From contig NC_045146.1 of NCBI RefSeq assembly GCF_008831285.2, positions 22,647,703-22,711,702 on the forward strand: DNA of 64,000 nt, given 5' to 3'. This stretch comes from Nymphaea colorata. Lineage: Eukaryota > Streptophyta > Magnoliopsida > Nymphaeales > Nymphaeaceae. Position 1 is the stretch's first letter. Every line of letters begins with the position of its first letter. Below are positions 1-14,000 of this stretch, one piece after another. The notes beneath the pieces were generated by a model. The model did not search any database. It saw nothing but the letters and a program-made list of their open reading frames with translations, and was not told the origin of the DNA. The position numbers were made by a program, and so were the translations under genes.

Positions 1-3000
1 AGGCATTAGGCACGTTTGATAGACCAAAAAAAGAATCTGGAGAAGTTTTTGGGTGTTTGATGGGTTTGCATAAGGGGAGAAAAACAGTAACCACTGGAAT
101 TTTTGTTTTGTGGCAGTTGGTTTTTTTAAAATAAGGGTTCAATTTATTTTCAATTACCATCGTTCATCATTTTTCAAGCAACCGGCAGATTTTTTTCAGT
201 ACCCATTGGATTTTTTTTCAATAAACAGTTCAAATTCTTTTCTAAAGGCTCATTTACGTAAATGACATTTTCTAAAGCGTTGTTTTCTTCCAGCCTTCAA
301 CACGATTGAGCAACATCGTGAGAAAATAATTAATAACAAAAAAAAGGTGAAACATTGAGCTGATTATATTACAAACTTCATGCGGGCACGTTAGAACATC
401 CAGGAAATAAGATCTTTTCATACCATAAGTTTTAAATTTGGACCAATATGCCAAATTCTTAGAATAATATTGGGGATCGATGTCCACCCAGGTCATTTGT
501 CTTTTCGCAAAATTCATTTCCAATCACATCGTGGTCTTTCCAACACATTTGCACCAACTCTTATTTATTGGATCCATGAAAAGAGATGTGAACGGTTCTA
601 GGATTTATCAATAACAATACCTTCAAACACAATATAGAATTTATCTCCTATCCTAACAAATACCTTCTAAAACATATAATTTATCTCCTATCCTAATAAT
701 GCCCTCTAAAAAATGTAAATAACATGAAATAGAAGTTACTTAAACAAGCAGTTTTGGATCATTTTCATTGAAAAGGAGTGACATATCTTCAATTGAGAGG
801 GGAGAGAGAACTGCTTCAAGTGGACTTAACTGTACCTGGTCCAACATTACTTAAACCGAACCAGGCCTAACCTAGCTTCACTTGTGTTGTATATTTTTCT
901 CCGGCCAAGTGCAGAAACATACAAAATAGAAAAGCAAATATATAATTGAAGTGCAAGATATTCACAATAACTTTTTTAACATGCTGCTTTCTTATCGAAA
1001 CCATTTACTTTGTTCACCAAGTATTTGCAAACGAATCAAACAATGAAGGCAGCCATTAACTGTCTGCTTGGACCCGTCACCCATTGTTTGACCATTACTC
1101 CACGCATTGGTCTGACCAACCTCACCACTCTAATTTTGATGGTCATTTTGACGTAAGTAGAATTCAACATATTGCTCCAGGGCCAGCCTCTGAGGTGTAC
1201 CAACTTCTGTTTTGCAGCCCAATTCATGAGGGCTATAAATTTTGGTACCAGTCTTCAGCTGACTGGGTTGTTTTCCGGAGTGTTTTCGACCATGGGACAG
1301 GATCATAAGCTTATCCCAATGTTTGCTGTAAAAATCTTCCTTTTTTTTTTTGTGAATAAAGGGCCTAATTCCCTAGCAGTAGTTCTCCGGAACCTGATCA
1401 CCAGCACCACAAGCAGAGGCGCTTAAAATTGGACAAGGTAAATATACATGCATTGTGCAAGCCGACATTCAACCATAGCAGCAGAAACTAATAACAGATA
1501 GCAGATGAAAGCTTGCAACCCAAGTTAAAATTTGGCAACCCACAAAGACACAAGTAATAAATCGAAAAGTCGGGACCACCACACAAAAAAAAAAAAAAGA
1601 AGAAGAAAACATCTGCAACTAAAACCCTCAGAAACACAGGTAACAAATCAATAATTCGGAACCCCAAAAAAACCCAAAATATACGACAAATCCTTCGAAC
1701 TGAAATCAATCAGAGATGGGAAATTAAAAAAAATCCATGTCAGCAATCAACCGTGCAACGCCCAACAGCACAAATTTGAGGTTGCGCCTGCAAGCCCAGG
1801 AGGCCGAGGCACCAGCGACTGACAATGAAGGCATTAACTGAAAAATGGACATGGAACTCTAGAAGAAAAACGGAGAAGAATAGGAGGAGACTCACGCCTT
1901 GGTCCAGGCGGCGCAACGGCAAGCGTCAGTCCGTTGAAGTGCGAACAGCAGTCCAGCAGGCAGCGGCGGTCCGGTGGTCCAGCGGTAGCAACTTCACAGC
2001 AAGGGTCGGGTTTTCCCTGTTTAAGAAAAGGGGAAACTGAGGAGCAGCTTTCCAAATTCATTTGAAGAGCGCTCGGCCACTCGATGAAAAATTTATTTGC
2101 TGGGTTTGATGGCGCAAGGCGAGGAAAAGCCATACGCTTACCTTTGCTTGCCGCCGCCGCCCGCACATGCGTCACCGTTGCCACGGCCCGTGCACGGTGG
2201 AGGAGGAGGCATAGGGAAAGGAGCGAGTCCTTTCTCATCATTTCAAAACGCCGTATCAATTTCTTTTTAACCCCATCATCTTACAAAAATGCCTGATAAG
2301 AGTTCGGAAATTATACGTTTTATTGTCCAGCCCCTTTTACGCATCTTGTAATGCAAGATTGGCAGGACGGAGACCCACCCTCAGCTTTAACAACAAATAT
2401 GAGACTTCCCCTTAGCCGAAGGGAAGCAGGTTGTCTCTAAAATATCGTTTTGCTTTTACAATACTGTTTCTTTTTCAAAATACTATTTCAAGCATGGTTA
2501 GATAACACTCAAAGAATAATTAGATCACTCGACTGCTTAAATTTTTGGTTAATCCTACTTTAAGATTCTTTGGTACTTGAGTTGGATCACCGGAAATACT
2601 CAAGCACATGCATCATTCTCCGCTTCCAAACCTCAATCGCACACGAGATGAGTGCCAATGCCACCCAAATTTATGAGTATTTAGCGGGCGTCTGCATTGA
2701 GCAGACACAGTTCCATGGATGCTTGTCCATGAAAGTTTATTCATGGACAAGATTTTTTCAGCAGTATGCGAATTGCGCAGACATTTATCCATGGTAATGT
2801 CCATCTCTGTTTGAATGCAGCATGAACAAAAATAATCCGAACAGGAGCAGTCGGTGACTGCTCCTATGTTTGATGGCCGTCTGAGATTCTTCTTGTTGCC
2901 AGCAGTTTTTAACCAGACAGAATCTGAGAGAAGCATAATTGGATTCCCAGATTCATAAGAACAGGAAGACAAATAACCAAAGCATAATTATTATATATCT

Positions 3001-3610
3001 ATATATATATATTTCGTTGGCTGTATTGCAGTTTATTAAATGAGCGGCGCGGCCACAGAATCGCCGGCTAACCACGGGCTCGCGACTCGTTGTTTACACG
3101 TCTTGATAAACCGGAAGCCCAGCCATCTGCCTCTCCAGTTTTCACTTTTAGCTGTACATTTTTTTTGTTTGTTCATCATTGATGGGCTTGTCAGAATTTT
3201 ACAGAACACCCATTCACATTTCATGCAAAGTACCAGTTTCCTTTTTAATTTTTAATAACTTAAAAATAATAAAAAAATTCAAATGTTTTGGGCTTAATCA
3301 GTTTTCAAATTATTGTTATTTTTAATTTATTCAGAAAACCAATGAGGCAACGATACATTGCTAAGAACACTGATTTTAATATAAGCAGATTTGTCTCTTA
3401 TGTGTTTTATGCGATTTAACTTGTTCAAGACTTTAAACGCCTACGTTTTGCCTGATCTCATGTTGATATTTAGAAAAAGAGCGAAAAAAGAAAGTGACGA
3501 TAAAAGAATTAGAGAAATCATTATTAAAATCACGACTTCGATCGCGATACCAAACATTCACAAGAAAGGCAGAGGCAGAAAACAGAAGCCACAGGACCGC
3601 TTCTTGCGGG
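1..3610. other. No supported gene (upstream of V-ATPase gene)
   Basis: AT-rich sequence with short open frames that show no recognisable domain. Two things stand out: a GC-rich patch at about 1880-2230 with splice-like signals on the minus strand (see findings), and a perfect short hairpin at 2722-2751. The last 110 bases before the V-ATPase start are GA-rich and look like a transcribed 5' leader. Confidence 0.5.
2722..2751. repeat. Perfect 12-bp inverted repeat (hairpin)
   Basis: CTTGTCCATGAA at 2722-2733 is followed after six bases by its exact reverse complement TTCATGGACAAG at 2740-2751. Further CCATGG words lie on either side, at about 2713 and 2788. It may be the centre of a small decayed transposon; no function is supported. 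Confidence 0.6.
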
Positions 3611-3721
3611 AGTGAGGGAGAGAAAGAAAGGGAGAAAGAGCTCGGGGAGGAGAGAGATTGGGTGTGAAGGGTTCGTGAGAGAGAGAGAGAGAGCGAGAAA
3701 GAGAGAGAGGGAAGGGAAGGG

Positions 3722-4936
3722 ATGGGGATGGAGGGCGGGAGCTGCTGCCCGCCGATGGATCTTCTGCGGTCGGAGGCGATGCAGTTGGTGCAGCTTATCA
3801 TCCCCATGGAGTCCGCCCACCTCACCGCCTCCTACCTCGGCGACCTCGGCCTCATCCAATTCAAGGACGTAAGCACAACAACCATCCTTCCTCTTCTTCA
3901 TCCTCTTCTATATCTCATCCACCTCCCAGCCGGCCGCAACCTTGCTGCTTGTTTTTTTTTCTCTACCTTGTTGGTTTTGTTTTGGTTCCTTTCAACTTGT
4001 GGATTTTTTTTTTCTTTTGAGAAATTCCGCTGGTCCGTTCATCGATCGGCGATCGAGCGTGAATCGCGATTCCACAGATGCCCTAATGTTGAAATCCGAG
4101 CTCATTATCTTCTAGGTTCGGTTGATTTTCTCGTCGGTTTGATGGTTCCGTTCCCTCCCTTCAGATGCTTCTTTTTGTCTGATGGTTGTGCATGCCAATA
4201 TCTTGAACTCGTTCGGGAATAGTCTCATTGATATTATTTTTTGCAATTTAATCGGTAATGATGTGGCTGCATTTGTTGGACTAGATTAGCTATAGTCTGA
4301 TCGATAGATTGCATCGACGGCGGACTAGTGGTTTGGGACTTTGGAGTCCGTAGATTTTATCGAGTGATAACAACAAGACATGTTTACCGGAGATAAACGT
4401 ACATATTTTCTCGAAACGGCAGAATTTTTTTCTGATTAGGGCAGCAATGTGGTCTCTTAAGTCTTAAGAAGGTTTTTCCTTTGATTGAGATTCAAGTATT
4501 AAATCTTTGTTTTTTTTTTCTTTTTCGAACCAACTCGGGGCTAAGCTGGCCATGCTTCCTGGTTAGAAATCACATACTGGAATCTGAAGGCCATATTTGG
4601 TAACCCATGTTAAATCTAGTAAAGGATAGTATTCTGTTAATTGGAATCAAGTAGCAGTTGTAATCAGCAACAATCAAGAATTATGGTGACTATCTGATGC
4701 AACCAAAGAAGAGGGCTTCAGCCTTTAAGTTGAACCTGGATCATGATGCGGAACTGATTTCTTCACGCTCTCTTCCTTCTCTCACCCTTTCACTTACCTT
4801 TCCCCTCTCCCCCTCTTTTTTTTTTTTTTTTTCTTTTTTCCTGTCCATAGCCATCCTTCCGGCCCTGAGATTGATGGATCTTAGGGAGGGGATGGACCTG
4901 AAAAAACTTGTGTGTGTGTGTGTGTGTGTGTGTGTG

Positions 4937-5035
<99 letters not shown>

Positions 5036-8000
5036 TAGTGACACCTATTTTGTATTATGGTAAGTCATGTATTTATCAAACATGAAAAGCTATAGCTCCT
5101 AATGTACTTAAAAGGGACGATTTTTTCATTAAGGAAAGCTTGTTTCAGTAACAAAATCTTATTTAAAGTATAATTTTCCTTGAAATTTGAATAAATAACA
5201 AAAAATCAATATATAGAGTTTGATGGGCAAAGGTACTTATTTCTTAGCGAATGAAAACCATCACTTGTTACCTTCTACTCCTTTCACCCTCTCTCTCTCT
5301 TTCTCTATACGTGTGTGTGTGTGTTATACAGTTCATATTATGTTGTTTATACCTTCAGGTTGGTCAAGCTTGGGAACTTGTTCTTGGTAAGAGCAAATAT
5401 TTCATTTGCCATTTTTGTGAAGGCTTGACTAATTATTATCAGAGTATCTGTTATTTATGCAATCTGCATTTTCTCCAATCTTTCAATTTCCCCAACAGCT
5501 TGTTGACTTATACCATATTTGCAACATGATCTTTCCAGCTGAATGCAGACAAGAGCCCATTCCAGCGAACATATGCTAACCAGGTAAATATTGTGCATGA
5601 TATTTTCTTTATCTATTTGTTCATTGATCTATAAAATTGTCTAGTTTTTGTGTGCTTCAAGCCTTCAACAATAACTAAACAGATGTTGCCTACTCTGGGG
5701 ACGAGGATTTTTGTTAACTTCAGTTCCTGCTTCATTCTTCTATTTAGCTTTTTTTAACTCCCAGATTTATACAAAGTAGTAAAAAATATTTTTGATGGTT
5801 GTGGTCATGTGACATGGGTATTGTTGGAGAGGTTTATGCTCATGTTTGAGTTTGTATTTTTGGAATTTATTAGATATATAATTTTAACTGGTTCAGGATG
5901 TAAAATGCTGAAAGTAATTGTTCCAATTTTGTATATATATAATTATATAATTATACATATATAATTATATATGTATATAATTATATTGGAAGTTATTAGA
6001 TATATAATGTTATCACTTTTGCTTCAGTCATAAATAAATTAAAGTAAATCAAATATTTTATTGGTCCATAAAAAGCATGTATGGAAGTGTATAATTGTGG
6101 TTAAGATACTTCTAACAATTGGCAAAGCTTTTCTGATCCTTGACATGCACCTTCTATTGGAAAGTGAGATGCTGGGAGAAGAAATGCATTAAGCCAAATT
6201 CATGACTGGGTGCACTCGTATGAATCTATTCTGAAGGACAAGAAGAAAATGAGAGGAGATTAAGAAGAAATAAAAGTACCCTAGATATCTCAGTTTGGCA
6301 TCTTATCAATTAAATTACATGTTTTAGCACAATTATTAAAAATACTTTAATCCATGCTGAAGGACAAGGAGAAGGGCTAGAAGAGACTAAGAAGCAAAGT
6401 ACCCAACATATCCGAGTTTGGGATCTTATCAGTTATATTAGGCATTTTTGGAACAAATACTAAAAATACTTTCTGTGTATATGTAATTATATACTGCTTT
6501 ACGGGTCATAAATTTTGATTGAAAAATTGTAGTATTACAGTCTATTACTACATTTTTATTGACTATTTCCTACAGTGCAAATGCTTTTCATGTTTTACCT
6601 AATGTATTGTTGAATGCTGCGCAATAGTTTTTCCAGGATCATGTCTCATTTATCAAGTATTGATATCTTAGTAGAGAATTTGTTTTTCCTGATCACCAAT
6701 AAGCAGGCTACTCGTGTGTGCTTCCAATTTCACTTTAAAATTGATGTGCTAGATTCGAAGATGTGGGGAAATGTCTCGCAAATTGCGGTTTTTTAGAGAC
6801 CAAATGGCTAAAGCTGGGATATCACCATCAGGAAAGACTCTCACTAAAGCTGATATTGACATGGATGACTTAGAGGTGAGCTGGCTTTGGTAAATTTGTT
6901 TTCTCGAAGAATATTGAAGATGTTTTTCTGATAATGCCTGTGAACTTTGTTCACAACTTTCCTCCTGGCAGACAAAGCTTAGTGAGCTTGAAGCAGAACT
7001 TGTTGAAATCAATGCAAACAATGAGAAGTTACAGCGAACATATAATGAGCTTATTGAATATAAGCTTGTCATGCAGAAGGTATGCACTTCTGTTCATATT
7101 TTATACTATAGTTAAATGTCTGGATGGAGGATAGGTTGTTTTTCTTTCCCAACTTCATTTTTTGTCTTTCATCTTCTATTTGTTACAGGATTCATCAACA
7201 GTGGGAAGGGTGTTTAGGGTGTCTAATAAAAGTTATTCTTGAAGTTGGAGGTTTTGATTTGCTAATGTATTTCTCTGCATTCTTGTGAGTTTGTTTGGCA
7301 GAGGTATTTTGTTTAGTGGAAAAATCCTACTGAAGTAATATTAGTTCCAAACACAAACTATGGTGCCTTTAGAGATATTAAAGAAGAAAAGGAACTGATT
7401 GTGTATATGGTAGAGAAGAGTTCCCTTGGATATAATGGAATGGATGCAATAGCATGTGAGTGAAGTAATGATTAACTTTGAGCCACTTCTTTGATGTAAA
7501 CTTATGGTGTTCTACCATTTTGTGCTAAAATTTGTCTAAAAAATGCTAATAAGTGTGAGGCTTTGAGTCATTATCTTGCACAACAAAGGAGTCCTATTTG
7601 AGCTGGAGAGATGAGCATAATGTCTTCTTTGCTGTTTCTCACCTTTGTTAAAATCTGTTGCAAATGTTGTAAATTGGCATATTCTAATTTTTTTATTTGT
7701 ATTTAGGCCTTAGGCTGATACTTAAGTATATCAATTAAAGTTCAATCTTAGTTAGGGAAGCATCTCAGCCATAGACGCTCATTATGAGAAGCTTGTCTCC
7801 ATAATTTTTTTCGCCCAGTATTAAATATTTTCCTTGATATTGAACTTCCATGCTAAACCATTTATTGATAACCTTCATGTTTTTATTATATATGTGTGTA
7901 TGTGTGTGCACATGTTTGTACTTTACAAAAGAAGACCTTGGATTCAATATCTGAAACCACAGGTTGTAATTATCTCCTTGGATTGGGCCTATCTTTCCAA

Positions 8001-11000
8001 TATATCATTTGCTATTTTGTTAATATTGCAAGTACAATACTCTGGAGTTGATCTTAGCTCTCCTTTTGCCTCTTATTTTATCCTAACATTTTGACCAATA
8101 GGTTTTTGATGAATAAAAGTTTCTGAGTAATTCTAATTTGTGCCCTAGGACTGTTTATATACTACAAGTCTACATGTCAAAGCGTAGTAAAGCTGATATT
8201 AGGCTTCTTTACGAACTTCAAAAGTTTTCTATTGGTTGCTTTTTTGAATCTAAATTTTGAGGTCTTGCTTTAAACATCTTATAGTCTGACCATTTTTTCC
8301 CTTTCAGTGTGGAGAATTCTTCTACTCTGCTCGCAGTGCTGCTACAGCCCAGCAAAGGGAAATTGAAACTCATAATCTTCCGGAAGATTGTATGGACCGT
8401 CCATTGCTATTGGAACAAGTGAGAGATACAGTTCTTTGCACTCTTCTAGTTGTATGAGATTTCCTATCACTATCACTTTTTAACTTACAAATGTGGCTCT
8501 CACAGGAAATGCTTACCGATCCATCCAAGCAGATTAAGTTGGGTTTTATCAGCGGTCTCATACCCAAAGCAAAGTCAGTGGCTTTTGAAAGGATTCTTTT
8601 CCGTGCTACAAGAGGCAACATGTTTCTCAAACAAGCTGTGGTTGAGGAGCCTGTGACTGACCCATTGTCTGGAGAGAAGGTCTATAATTTGCCAATGTGT
8701 TGTTCTCACAGTGCTATATATGACCATATTCATTTATAAGAATGTTTTCTTTCTAATTTTGTAGCATGGCTTATGCACCAAAGAAACATTAAACCAAATC
8801 AAATTTCTTACGTAACATTAAGCTTTGGGTGTTCTGCATGATGATATGTCTTTATTTCTTGATTCTCCTAGAGTTCATGATTCTGCTCATGAAACATAGC
8901 TGTATGATTAAAGTTAGAAGTTGCTGTGGGACTGATTATGAAGTCTTCCGGTGAAATAGAACTGAATACTCTCCCCACCTCCCCCCTTTTGCAGTATACT
9001 ACACTTTTTGTTGGAGATAATTTATGCACTCACCCTATCCTTGATCTATTTCATATGAAATTTTGTCTTTGAAATAGTGGGCATGATTCCTGGTTTGCAG
9101 ATTCAGAAAAATGTGTTTGTGGTCTTTTATTCTGGAGAAAGAGCCAAGTCTAAGATTGTGAAAATTTGTGAAGCTTTTGGAGCAAATCTTTATCAATTTC
9201 CAGAAGAATGGAACAGACAAAGGTGGATGATTGAAGAGGTAATTCCGTTTGTCTGCATATTGGCTAGTTTTTTGCTCATCTCATGGTCACTATCAGCAAG
9301 CTTCCATTTCAATAAAAACATGAGGATTATCACGAGGTTATGAGTTTTGCATGCTCCTAAATATGTTAAAAACCTATTATCCTAGTTGGCTCAGTAGACA
9401 TATCTCTTCATACTTCATTTCTTTCAATTAATTGTAAGCTGCTTTTCGTGGTTTTGTTCTTCAATTTAAAGTAGATATCTGTGTATGTGAAACTTCTTCT
9501 GATAAATCGAACATTGTTAATCATGACTATCAAAATTATGTACATCGGTTACTAGCATAGGTTGTGATATTGGGTTTTATAGCTTGAAATTTGATTATTG
9601 CTACATCTTATTTATATGCTAATAATCTAATACTGAAAAGTTTTTGGTCCTGACCCTTCTGTGTTACTGATAACCCACTGACCTGAAGGTCTAGCGTTAC
9701 ATGGTCCTACTCTGAGTTTTTATGTATTGTAGTAAAGTTGTTTTCCCTAATCATTTATGCTAGTGGATCCTTAGGTCCTCCTACTCTTTTTCCTTTTTTA
9801 GATTCTTGTTTGCTGTATTCTCTTTCAGAATATCAGATTTCTGAAGTTTTTGTGATTATCAAATGCAGGTCTCGGGGAGGCTTGCAGAATTAAAGACAAC
9901 TTTAGACCTTGGATTAAGCCACAGAGAGAGCGTCCTGGGCAATATTGCACTGCAATTTGATCAGTGGAGCCTTTTCGTAAGTGTGTCAGCATATGTTCGT
10001 TGAATGGTTGTACGATCTTGATGTGGTGATAGAAACTTCTATATAAATAAATATTTGTCACTTCCAACCATGTAGACGTTGGACTTTCTGAAAATTAGCT
10101 TTAACCCAAGTTATGTTTATCTCATTACTTTACTTTTGTTCCACCTTTACAGGTTAAAAAGGAAAAAGCCATTTATCATACCCTGAATATGCTGAGTCTT
10201 GATGTTACGAAAAAATGTTTAGTGGGAGAAGGTTGGAGCCCTGTGTTTGCAAAGAATCAGGCAAGACCCCTATCTATTTCAGTAAATTGAGAACAGTATT
10301 GGCACCCTACCTGTTACTAGTTTGCAATATTTTGGAAGTTTCTGATTGTTTTTGTTCATAGCTAAGCCTTCTAGGCATTGGTTTGTCTCTGAATTCTAGT
10401 GTGTGATGTATGCAGATCCAGGATGCACTTCAGCGTGCAAGTTTTGACAGTAGCTCCCAAGTCGGAACCATTTTCCAGGTTCTGCATACTAGAGAGTCTC
10501 CACCTACATACTTCCAAACAAACAAGTTCACATCTGCTTTTCAGGAAATTGTTGATGCATATGGGTTAGTTACTTCATTTTATATGCTTTTTCCATCTCA
10601 ACACAGAAAATTTCATAAAAATATCTTATTTGTTTGCTTTGCTCATGGTAACTCATGCTTTGTCCATCACCTTCTCATCAAGCCTTTCTTGGTCAGAAGG
10701 TGTAGGCCATAGCTGTTGACGCAAGGCCTAGACTAGAATTGTCAAAGCTTCAAGGATCAAGTTAAACATACAATTTGTAATAGGCATGAGACTAGGGATA
10801 AAATTTGATGATGTGGAGGGTGTGGGGAGGGGGTTGTACCTCAGACATGGTCAAAACGAGAGTGCTTAACTTGGTTCTTCGACCAAGTTGAGCATGTTCT
10901 TTATTTCAAAATATTTATATATTTTTAATGTTCTTCCAAATTGATGAATGGTTCTTATTTTTCTCAACCTCTTAATTGTGAAGGTTTTCATTTTTTCAAG

Positions 11001-14000
11001 GTGTAGTCCTCATATATATATGTGTGTGTAAAGCTGTGTCTCTGCACTTTTTTTTTTTTAAATTGCTCCACTACAGGGGGTGCGCTCATAGCTGTACCCA
11101 TGTGACATTGGCTCCCATGAGCTCAGAAGTCGAAAATTTCCTTGTCGACATTTCTCGATAATTTATTTTATTTCTCCAAATAAAATCAGTTCTGTTAAGT
11201 TTCTGAAAATTATAGGAGTTAGATATCCTAGAGACATATAAATTATAAACTATTGTCTCCCTCAGATGTATCCCAATCTTAGCATAATGAAATTTTCCAT
11301 GGTCTGGTGGCAAATGTTATGATGGAAGACCATATTTTAGAATTGCTGTGCAACTTTTAAAGGCTACATTTGAGGGGAGTAGATACATACTTAAAGTAAC
11401 TGGTCCACCTTTAAAGGCTAAATTTTTTAGCTTTATTTGATTAATTTGTGAGGATAAGATGCAGACTCAAAATAACTAGCTGTAGCTGTTCCTTCTTTCA
11501 GAGTATCCCCAGGTACTGGCCTTGGTTCACACTTGACACTCAATATGAATCTGAAAAATTGCATTATGGATTTCTTGTTGGGCTTGCAGATATTAGGACG
11601 ACTGGAAGTGAATGCATGTGGACATGGCCATTCTTTTCTAACATAGCATATGATGTGGCTGGAGTGGAATGGCTAACCCTTGTCTCCTTGAGAATGGTTG
11701 AAGCTATTTGAGACAGGCCTTGCTAGGATTGACTTGCTAAATTATTGGCTTAATTTAGTATTTCCTTTTTGTATCAAAGAAGAAGAAAAAGAGAAAGGCT
11801 ACTAGTAGTGGTACTAGTAGTAGAAGAGGAGGAAGAAGAAGAAGAAGGTGTATCACCCAATGGTTTGGCTCATGCAGTCCTTGCAAAGCAGCAGTAGCCT
11901 GCTTGTGTATTACTGGGCTGTTTTTCAAGTGCTATTTCCTAAATTGTTCCAATAGATCTCAATTAGGATGAGAATGGTTTTGATTGACTGAATGCTGTCA
12001 TTAAGTTGTCAATAATACAGACAGAATGTGTCAACCTATTAATATAATGGTAAATGATTAGCAAGACAATTGCCAGTTTTCTGCAATGAGTGTGACAAAT
12101 TTTCTTTCACTTGCAGTGTGGCTAGGTATCAAGAAGCAAATCCTGGTGTATTCACTATTATCACCTTCCCTTTCTTGTTTGCAATCATGTTTGGTGACTG
12201 GGGCCATGGCATATGCTTATTGCTTGCAACATTATATTTCATAGTGAGAGAAAAGAAGCTTGCTTCACAGGTGACCTTTCTTTTCTCCAAGCCCATGTCT
12301 CAATTCAGTTCTCGTCATGGACCTATGTTTCGCAGGGCACCATATTGTGTCAGATTCATCTCCAAATTCTTATGCCTTGTGTATGCATTCTTTTATTTTT
12401 CAAAACTCTTGTAATAGTGTGCTTTGACCTCTTTCATATATACAGACACACATACAGTTGCATATGCACGTGTATATCGTACAAGTCATTTTTCTTCATT
12501 TTCAAACATTGAGAGACAGAGAATATTCTCATTATTACTGTTCTCAACTTGCAGAAACTTGGAGACATCACAGAAATGACATTTGGTGGCCGCTATGTTA
12601 TTCTGATGATGGCACTTTTTTCCATTTATACGGGGCTGATTTATAATGAGTTCTTTTCAGTCTCATTCAATCTTTTTGGACCCTCTGCATATGAATGTCG
12701 GGATCCTTCCTGCAGGTAAGATGGATTTTATTAAATCTTTGTAGTCATAGTCGTTCATGTCATCACTTTTATCTAACTAATTTCTGATTTGAGTCTACCA
12801 TTTCTCAGTGATGCTACTACTAGTGGCTTGATCAAAGTGCGGAATGCTTACCCATTTGGGGTGGATCCTGTCTGGCATGGCAGCCGCAGTGAACTGCCTT
12901 TTCTTAACTCATTGAAGATGAAGTTGTCAATCCTTATTGGGGTAGCACAAATGAACCTTGGTATCATATTGAGCTATTACAATGCCAAGTTCTTTCGGAA
13001 CAGTCTTAATATATGGTAAACTGTACCTCTTTCTTGTTTTAACCTGATGTTCTTAAAGCTTTTGGTTATCATCACGCTTTCTACTTTACTTTCTCCAAAA
13101 CATTATGCCATGCCCTTTTTTACTCCACAAGGCACAAATAATGATAAATTTGGTGAAACTTATGGTGAAAAAGTTCATAATAAAGCCAACATGAAGTGAG
13201 TGGGATGAAACTGAATGAGATTTTCTAAATAGGTATTAGGTGTATGAGGTTTTATGTGGGACAAAACAATGATTAAATATTGCTACATTAAATATTTATG
13301 TGAATTAATAGCATGATGTTTGGAGAAAGCAAGCATGAAAAAACATGGGGTAGACAATTTAACATTCATTCGTTGCATTTCCACCTGCTTGAGATGTTCG
13401 CCAACAATTCTTGATCAATCTTGCCATGCAAGAATGGAGTTCTTGCGGTCATGCTTGATCTTCCTCTGTGCAACTTCTACTGCTTCTCTGTTCTTCAGAG
13501 TGTTATTTAGTTCCTGTCTTTTCTTTCATATGCAAGGCCTGTGCTCTTGTATTTGTGCCCATATGTTTCCTTTTATGTTTATTCTGTTTGCCATGACAGG
13601 TACCAGTTTATCCCACAGATGATATTTCTAAATGGCCTCTTTGGTTATTTATCTCTTTTAATTATTGTGAAATGGTGCACGGGTTCAAAAGCTGACCTGT
13701 ATCATGTAATGATATATATGTTCCTGAGTCCAACTGATGAACTTGGTGAAAACCAGCTTTTTGCTGGTCAGAAGATGGTCCAGGTAACAATTGATCTTTG
13801 ATATGTGCATCACTAGCCATAATAAGTTGAGCGGTACTGAGTAAATTGTTGTTTGAACTGGCAGATGGTATTGCTGGTCTTGTCATTGGTTGCAGTTCCA
13901 TGGATGCTTTTACCAAAGCCTTTTCTGTTGAAGAAACAACATGATGAGGTATATATGCATTAACCTTGAATCCCTTATGTTTCATCATGGTGGCTTTGTT

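Noticed and set aside
1834-2259. 141-codon minus-strand open frame as a single-exon gene
   Set aside because: Biased GC-rich composition, no domain, and it overlaps splice-like signals that suggest a different structure.
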